Shown piece by piece: positions 57,943-60,454 of a DNA stretch of 60,454 nucleotides. The DNA lies in contig JAJZYB010000009.1 of NCBI GenBank assembly GCA_021806135.1, positions 1-60,454 of the forward strand, given 5' to 3'. The notes under the pieces were generated by a model. That model made no database searches. It saw nothing but the letters and a program-made list of their open reading frames with translations, and was not told the origin of the DNA. Position 1 is the stretch's first letter; every line of letters begins with the position of its first letter. The DNA is from Thermoplasmata archaeon (GTDB taxonomy: Archaea; Thermoplasmatota; Thermoplasmata; Lutacidiplasmatales; UBA184). Position numbers and translations under genes: made by a program.

Positions 57943-58141
57943 CCGCGCAGGCGAACCCTCGGACGGAGCGGACCGGAATCGTAGGCTTCCCTAGGCCCAG
58001 GGGATCCAACCGGGGCGCTTGCGCACCAGAGGAGGCCGCGCTGGAGGCCCGGGGGGTCCTGCCGTCGCCGAACCGCTCCTCCCGCCGGGGTCACTCCGCC
58101 ATCCGACAGGCCCTGCCCGCCGGGTGGAAATCGAGGATGTC

Positions 58142-58915
58142 TCAGTGCGGAGGGCCGGACCGCCGGGCCTTGACGGAGAGGAGCAGATGCCGCAGCTCTC
58201 TCGCGGCCCGGGGGGTGAGCCCCCGGATAAAGTCGTCTTCGGGGGAGGAGAGGATCCTCTCCCGAAGGGTGGGCCGGCGGGCCGGCCGCCGGAGGCTCTT
58301 GAGGGACAGACGGGCAAGGGCGAAGAGCCGGTCCATCGGCCTCCGTTCCACTTCTCCCGGTACCATCTCCCCTAGACCGAGGGACCGGAACCGTGGGCGG
58401 AAAACCCCGTAACCGTGGACCACCCGCTCGTCGGTGACCCAAACGGCCTGGTGAAGGCAGGTCGACCTGGCCTCCAACGCAAAGTACACTCCTGCGGCCA
58501 GGGTGATGGCCAGCATGGACCCGGGCACGAGACCCGGGAGCACTTGGAACAGGAAGAGCTCGAAGGTGTTGAACGTCCCCAGGGCGAGCACGCCGAGCAG
58601 GACGATCCCATCCCCCCCCAGGAACTCTCGGAAGACGAACCGGGGTTCCGGCCGGAAGGTGCGGAGCAGCACCTCTCCCGGCCCGAGGGCGAACGGCGGG
58701 CTCTCCGCGACGGCGTGGGACTTGGCCGGGGGCCTTGCCCTCGGGATCCGCACGGCCACGGGAGTCTGCACGGCCCCCTGAACGGAGGACAAGTCTCCCG
58801 TATCCGTTCCTAAAGGGCGGGCCATCCCCAGGGGGAGCGAGGGGAGACCGCTGGGGGGGAACGGAGGTCGAACAGGCCTAGGACCCAAGCCTTCCCCCTG
58901 GAGTGCTGCTCCCAT
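58142..58915 (-). CDS. PH-domain (bPH-like) membrane protein
   Basis: The product has 257 residues. ALGPGEVLLRTFRPEPRFVF begins a bacterial-PH-type domain. Two transmembrane helices follow, LGGDGIVLLGVLALGTFNTF and LPGLVPGSMLAITLAAGVYF. After them come AVWVTDERVVHGYGVFRPRF and a basic C-terminal helix. This is the YdbS/bPH_2 plan (helix hairpin followed by a PH-like strand set). The N-terminal 70 residues are Pro-rich. ATG 58915 is 28 nt from the shared TATA element; an ATG at 58825 is the alternative. Function in the family is unknown, perhaps membrane stress. Confidence 0.65.
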   Translation of the reverse strand: MGAALQGEGLGPRPVRPPFPPSGLPSLPLGMARPLGTDTGDLSSVQGAVQTPVAVRIPRARPPAKSHAVAESPPFALGPGEVLLRTFRPEPRFVFREFLGGDGIVLLGVLALGTFNTFELFLFQVLPGLVPGSMLAITLAAGVYFALEARSTCLHQAVWVTDERVVHGYGVFRPRFRSLGLGEMVPGEVERRPMDRLFALARLSLKSLRRPARRPTLRERILSSPEDDFIRGLTPRAARELRHLLLSVKARRSGPPH

Positions 58916-58937
58916 GTAGGTGAGTTAACTACGCCGC

Positions 58938-58948
58938 CCATTTATTCC
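58938..58948. promoter_or_regulatory. Single TATA element shared by two divergent leaderless genes
   Basis: CCATTTATTCC (plus) or GGAATAAATGG (minus), centred at about 58943, is 28 nt from the minus-strand start at 58915 and 26 nt from the plus-strand ATG at 58969. Both distances are right for a leaderless promoter, and no other AT-rich element lies between the genes. Confidence 0.55.
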
Positions 58949-58968
58949 TATCTTGGCAGATGACATAC

Positions 58969-59361
58969 ATGGAAGACGAGAGACTTCGAAAACTCGCGGA
59001 GATCACCATCCTGGAGTCCAAACGGGTGGAGCTGTTGAGAGCTGCGCGTAAGCTTCCGATCAAGCTTCGCCCAATCCCCTCCCCGGACCACCCGGGGGAA
59101 AGGCACTACGCCACGACGGAGGTGTCCAACTCCGGTGGATTCGTCTGCGAACGCGAGTACGATCCCGAGACCCAGGTGGAAACCATCACCTGCCGGCCAC
59201 ATATCCATCCCGTCGTCCCCACGGAAGACACCACGTGCGAGTTCTGCGGCCACGTGACCCGGGCCGTACGGCCTGAGGACCGGGAGGCGGTCTTGGCCAG
59301 GATCAAGGTCTTCGGCCCCTTCTGTTTCATCCCCAACGACGATCCCAGCGACGGACGCTAG
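58969..59361 (+). CDS. Small Cys/His-rich protein
   Basis: The product has 130 residues from ATG 58969; 58960 is in frame, but only 17 nt from the TATA centre. An N-terminal helix (LRKLAEITILESKRVELLRA) precedes a Cys/His cluster: FVCEREYD, TCRPHIHP and CEFCGHVTR. The spacing suggests a zinc or other metal site of C-C-H-C-C type. The C-terminal VFGPFCFIPNDDPSDGR is acidic. No family is recognised. It shares a promoter element with the PH-domain protein. Confidence 0.6.
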   Translation: MEDERLRKLAEITILESKRVELLRAARKLPIKLRPIPSPDHPGERHYATTEVSNSGGFVCEREYDPETQVETITCRPHIHPVVPTEDTTCEFCGHVTRAVRPEDREAVLARIKVFGPFCFIPNDDPSDGR

Positions 59362-59730
59362 CCAGGGACCGGACGGATAGACGCGGACCACGACCGTACC
59401 CTTCCCCAGGGACGCTCGACGGAGGTTTGTGGAGGAGAGGGCCCCGGTGTCCGAGGGTGGCCCCTGCCTGCGGGCCTTCGTCCTGGGCACCCCTCAAAGA
59501 GCCAACTTTTCCCCCTTCCGCGGGTTGCCACGACACGTCAGGGGAGGGTTTTATACCTCGAGTGTCGTGCAACCCTCGGTCTGAAAGATTCGGAAATCCC
59601 CTTCGTTTGATGCCTCGGCCCGTTCGCGGTGCGGTTGTTTTGTTCTAACCCCCCTCGTAGGTTGGGAAGTTGAGCCTTGGGTGTTTTCGGGCCTCCAGGC
59701 CAGACAAACCCAAGGAAGGAACCAACGCCC
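59362..59730 (+). promoter_or_regulatory. SSB upstream region: TATA box and long structured 5' leader
   Basis: TTTTATACC at 59549-59557 is the only strong TATA here and would place the transcript start near 59581, giving a leader of about 150 nt, unusual in a window of leaderless genes. In the leader CTTGGGT (59676-59682) pairs with ACCCAAG (59708-59714), and inside it GGCCT (59690-59694) pairs with AGGCC (59697-59701). The outer arm abuts the Shine-Dalgarno GAAGGA (59715-59720). From 59362 to 59548 I see no gene. Confidence 0.5.
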
Positions 59731-60243
59731 ATGACCGACAAGCCCCTGACCAAAGTGAAGGACCTGACGCCGAGCTCGAAGCAAGTGAACGTGCACGCCA
59801 AGGTGGTGAACGTTGGCGAAGCGAAGGAAGTGATGGGAAAGTACGGGGACCCCCGTAAGGTGGCCGAGGCGGTCGTCGGGGACGACACCGCCGTGGTGAC
59901 CCTCTCCCTCTGGAACGAACAGATCGGCAGCATCGCCAAGGACGACGTGGTGCTGATCGACAACGGCTACGTCTCCCTGGTGCGCGGCCACATCCGGCTG
60001 AACGTGGGCCGCTACGGCAGCATGACCAAGAGCCCTGACCCCATCGACCAGGTGAACACCTCGCTCGACATGAGCAGCCAGGAGTTCCAATCCGAGCGGC
60101 GCTACTTCGGTGGCGGCGGCGGTGGTGGCGGTGGCGGCGGCTTCGGACGCGGCGGCGGTGGTGGCGGTGGCGGCGGCTATGGCCGTGGCGACCGCGGCGG
60201 GGACCGCGGGGAAGGCGGGCGCGACGCCCCCCGGCGCTTCTGA
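59731..60243 (+). CDS. ssb: Single-stranded DNA-binding protein, OB fold with Gly-rich tail
   Basis: The product has 170 residues from ATG 59731, behind the Shine-Dalgarno AAGGAAGGA. Residues 1-110 are an OB fold of the archaeal SSB/RPA type: KVKDLTPSSKQVNVHAKVVN, VTLSLWNEQIGSIAKDDVVL and IDNGYVSLVRGHIRLNVGRY. The tail has two Gly9-11 runs separated by FGRG and YGRG, then RGDRGGDRGEGGRDAPRRF. The tail is basic rather than ending in the acidic tip of bacterial SSB. It binds single-stranded DNA in replication and repair; Gly/Arg tails often bind nucleic acid or drive condensates. The first 18 codons of the longer open frame were rejected. Confidence 0.88.
   Translation: MTDKPLTKVKDLTPSSKQVNVHAKVVNVGEAKEVMGKYGDPRKVAEAVVGDDTAVVTLSLWNEQIGSIAKDDVVLIDNGYVSLVRGHIRLNVGRYGSMTKSPDPIDQVNTSLDMSSQEFQSERRYFGGGGGGGGGGGFGRGGGGGGGGGYGRGDRGGDRGEGGRDAPRRF
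60115..60178 (+). repeat. Direct repeat encoding the Gly-rich SSB tail
   Basis: A 28-nt sequence of GGC/GGT codons at 60115-60142 is repeated exactly at 60151-60178, with TCGGACGC between. The repeat probably expands and contracts by slippage, changing tail length. Confidence 0.75.
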
Positions 60244-60249
60244 GCGATC

Positions 60250-60454
60250 CCCGGGGACCCCGTCCCAACCTTTTCCCTCCCCCCGGGGCGATCCCCCGGG
60301 GGGTTCCATGGTCCGTTCTCCGAAACATAGACATTGGCGACTTGCGCCAACGGGCTTGGATTCCCTGCGTCTGGACTCAGCACGGGAGGGGTGAGGCCGT
60401 GAGGCGTCACTCTCGCTCGCTCCGCCAGAGAGGCTCGGGCTGTCGCGTCCAACG
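60250..60454 (-). mobile_element. Probable distal end of an IS607-like element, cut by the window edge
   Basis: The motif CAAGTCGC followed by CTATGT, reading toward the window interior on the minus strand (60344-60325), matches the motif at 211-233. The spacer is 6 nt here and 9 nt there. Beyond it toward the edge a minus-strand frame (TARASLAERARVTPHGLTPP, then VLSPDAGNPSPLAQVANVYV) is open to the edge. It could be the C-terminal tail of TnpB, but the resemblance is weak. TTGGCG (60351-60346) pairs with CGCCAA (60340-60335), giving a hairpin at this end. No other gene is seen between SSB and the edge. Confidence 0.4.

Noticed and set aside
60115-60178. CRISPR-like or satellite repeat
   Set aside because: The repeat is in frame within the SSB gene and encodes its Gly-rich tail.
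1-60454. CRISPR array accompanying the Cas4-like gene
   Set aside because: No regularly spaced repeats were seen anywhere in the window, and no cas1, cas2 or effector gene is present.

Overview
The window is archaeal, very GC-rich (about 70% by eye) and most like the Thermoplasmatota (Thermoplasmata-type Euryarchaeota). This placement is inferred from gene content, not from a marker tree. The supporting signs are: TATA-type promoters about 25-28 nt upstream of start codons on leaderless genes; a tRNA gene without encoded CCA; an archaeal-type TrpRS; a four-domain ferredoxin-dependent 2-oxoacid oxidoreductase; a hexulose-phosphate synthase/RraA fusion; an AbrB-PhoU regulator; an OB-fold SSB with a Gly-rich tail; and several giant secreted PKD/Ig-like proteins with one C-terminal membrane anchor.

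Layout. 1-830: 5' part of an IS607-type serine recombinase whose end abuts the decayed start of a GNAT acetyltransferase. 900-9210: a Fur-like zinc protein, an anchored Ig-like surface protein, a PhoU regulator and a 1680-residue PKD/beta-propeller surface protein. 9339-12232: a two-subunit FAD/Fe-S amine dehydrogenase (SoxA/SoxB-like). 12411-15982: a minus-strand operon with a small protein, a HerA/TraD-like DNA-pump ATPase and ThpR. 16710-20400: DnaJ, an SRPBCC protein, HPS-RraA, tRNA-Glu and a membrane protein. 21017-25293: a YHS peptide, a YHS-containing Cu+ ATPase and a GH15 glycosidase. 25418-32639: a Cas4-like nuclease, IlvE, the POR operon with a coupled UspA protein, and a methyltransferase. 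32768-42391: SDRs, surface proteins, and a probable cell-surface glycan set (flippase, two SDR epimerase-like proteins, a Dpm1-like glycosyltransferase). 42600-44660: LysE, IS200 debris and a small gene with a palindromic operator. 54451-44707 (minus): six tightly packed genes that look like a type IV secretion/DNA-transfer apparatus. 54632-60243: TrpRS, Lrp divergent from glutamine synthetase, a PH-domain membrane protein, a small Cys-rich protein and SSB. 60300-60454: apparently the other end of an IS607-like element.

The most interesting system is the 44.7-54.5 kb operon. It holds a 1777-residue PKD adhesin-like protein with a cytoplasmic winged-helix tail, a VirB2/CedA1-like two-helix pilin candidate, a VirB6-like polytopic protein, a PrgI/VirB3-like protein fused to what looks like the VirB4 N-terminal domain, a small four-helix membrane protein and a VirB4 ATPase. 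Stops and starts overlap (ATGA or GTGA) at three of five junctions, so the set is probably translated as a unit. With the separate HerA/TraD-like ATPase at 13-15.6 kb it could form an archaeal conjugation or DNA-import machine comparable to the crenarchaeal Ced/Ted systems, in a lineage where I do not know of one being described.
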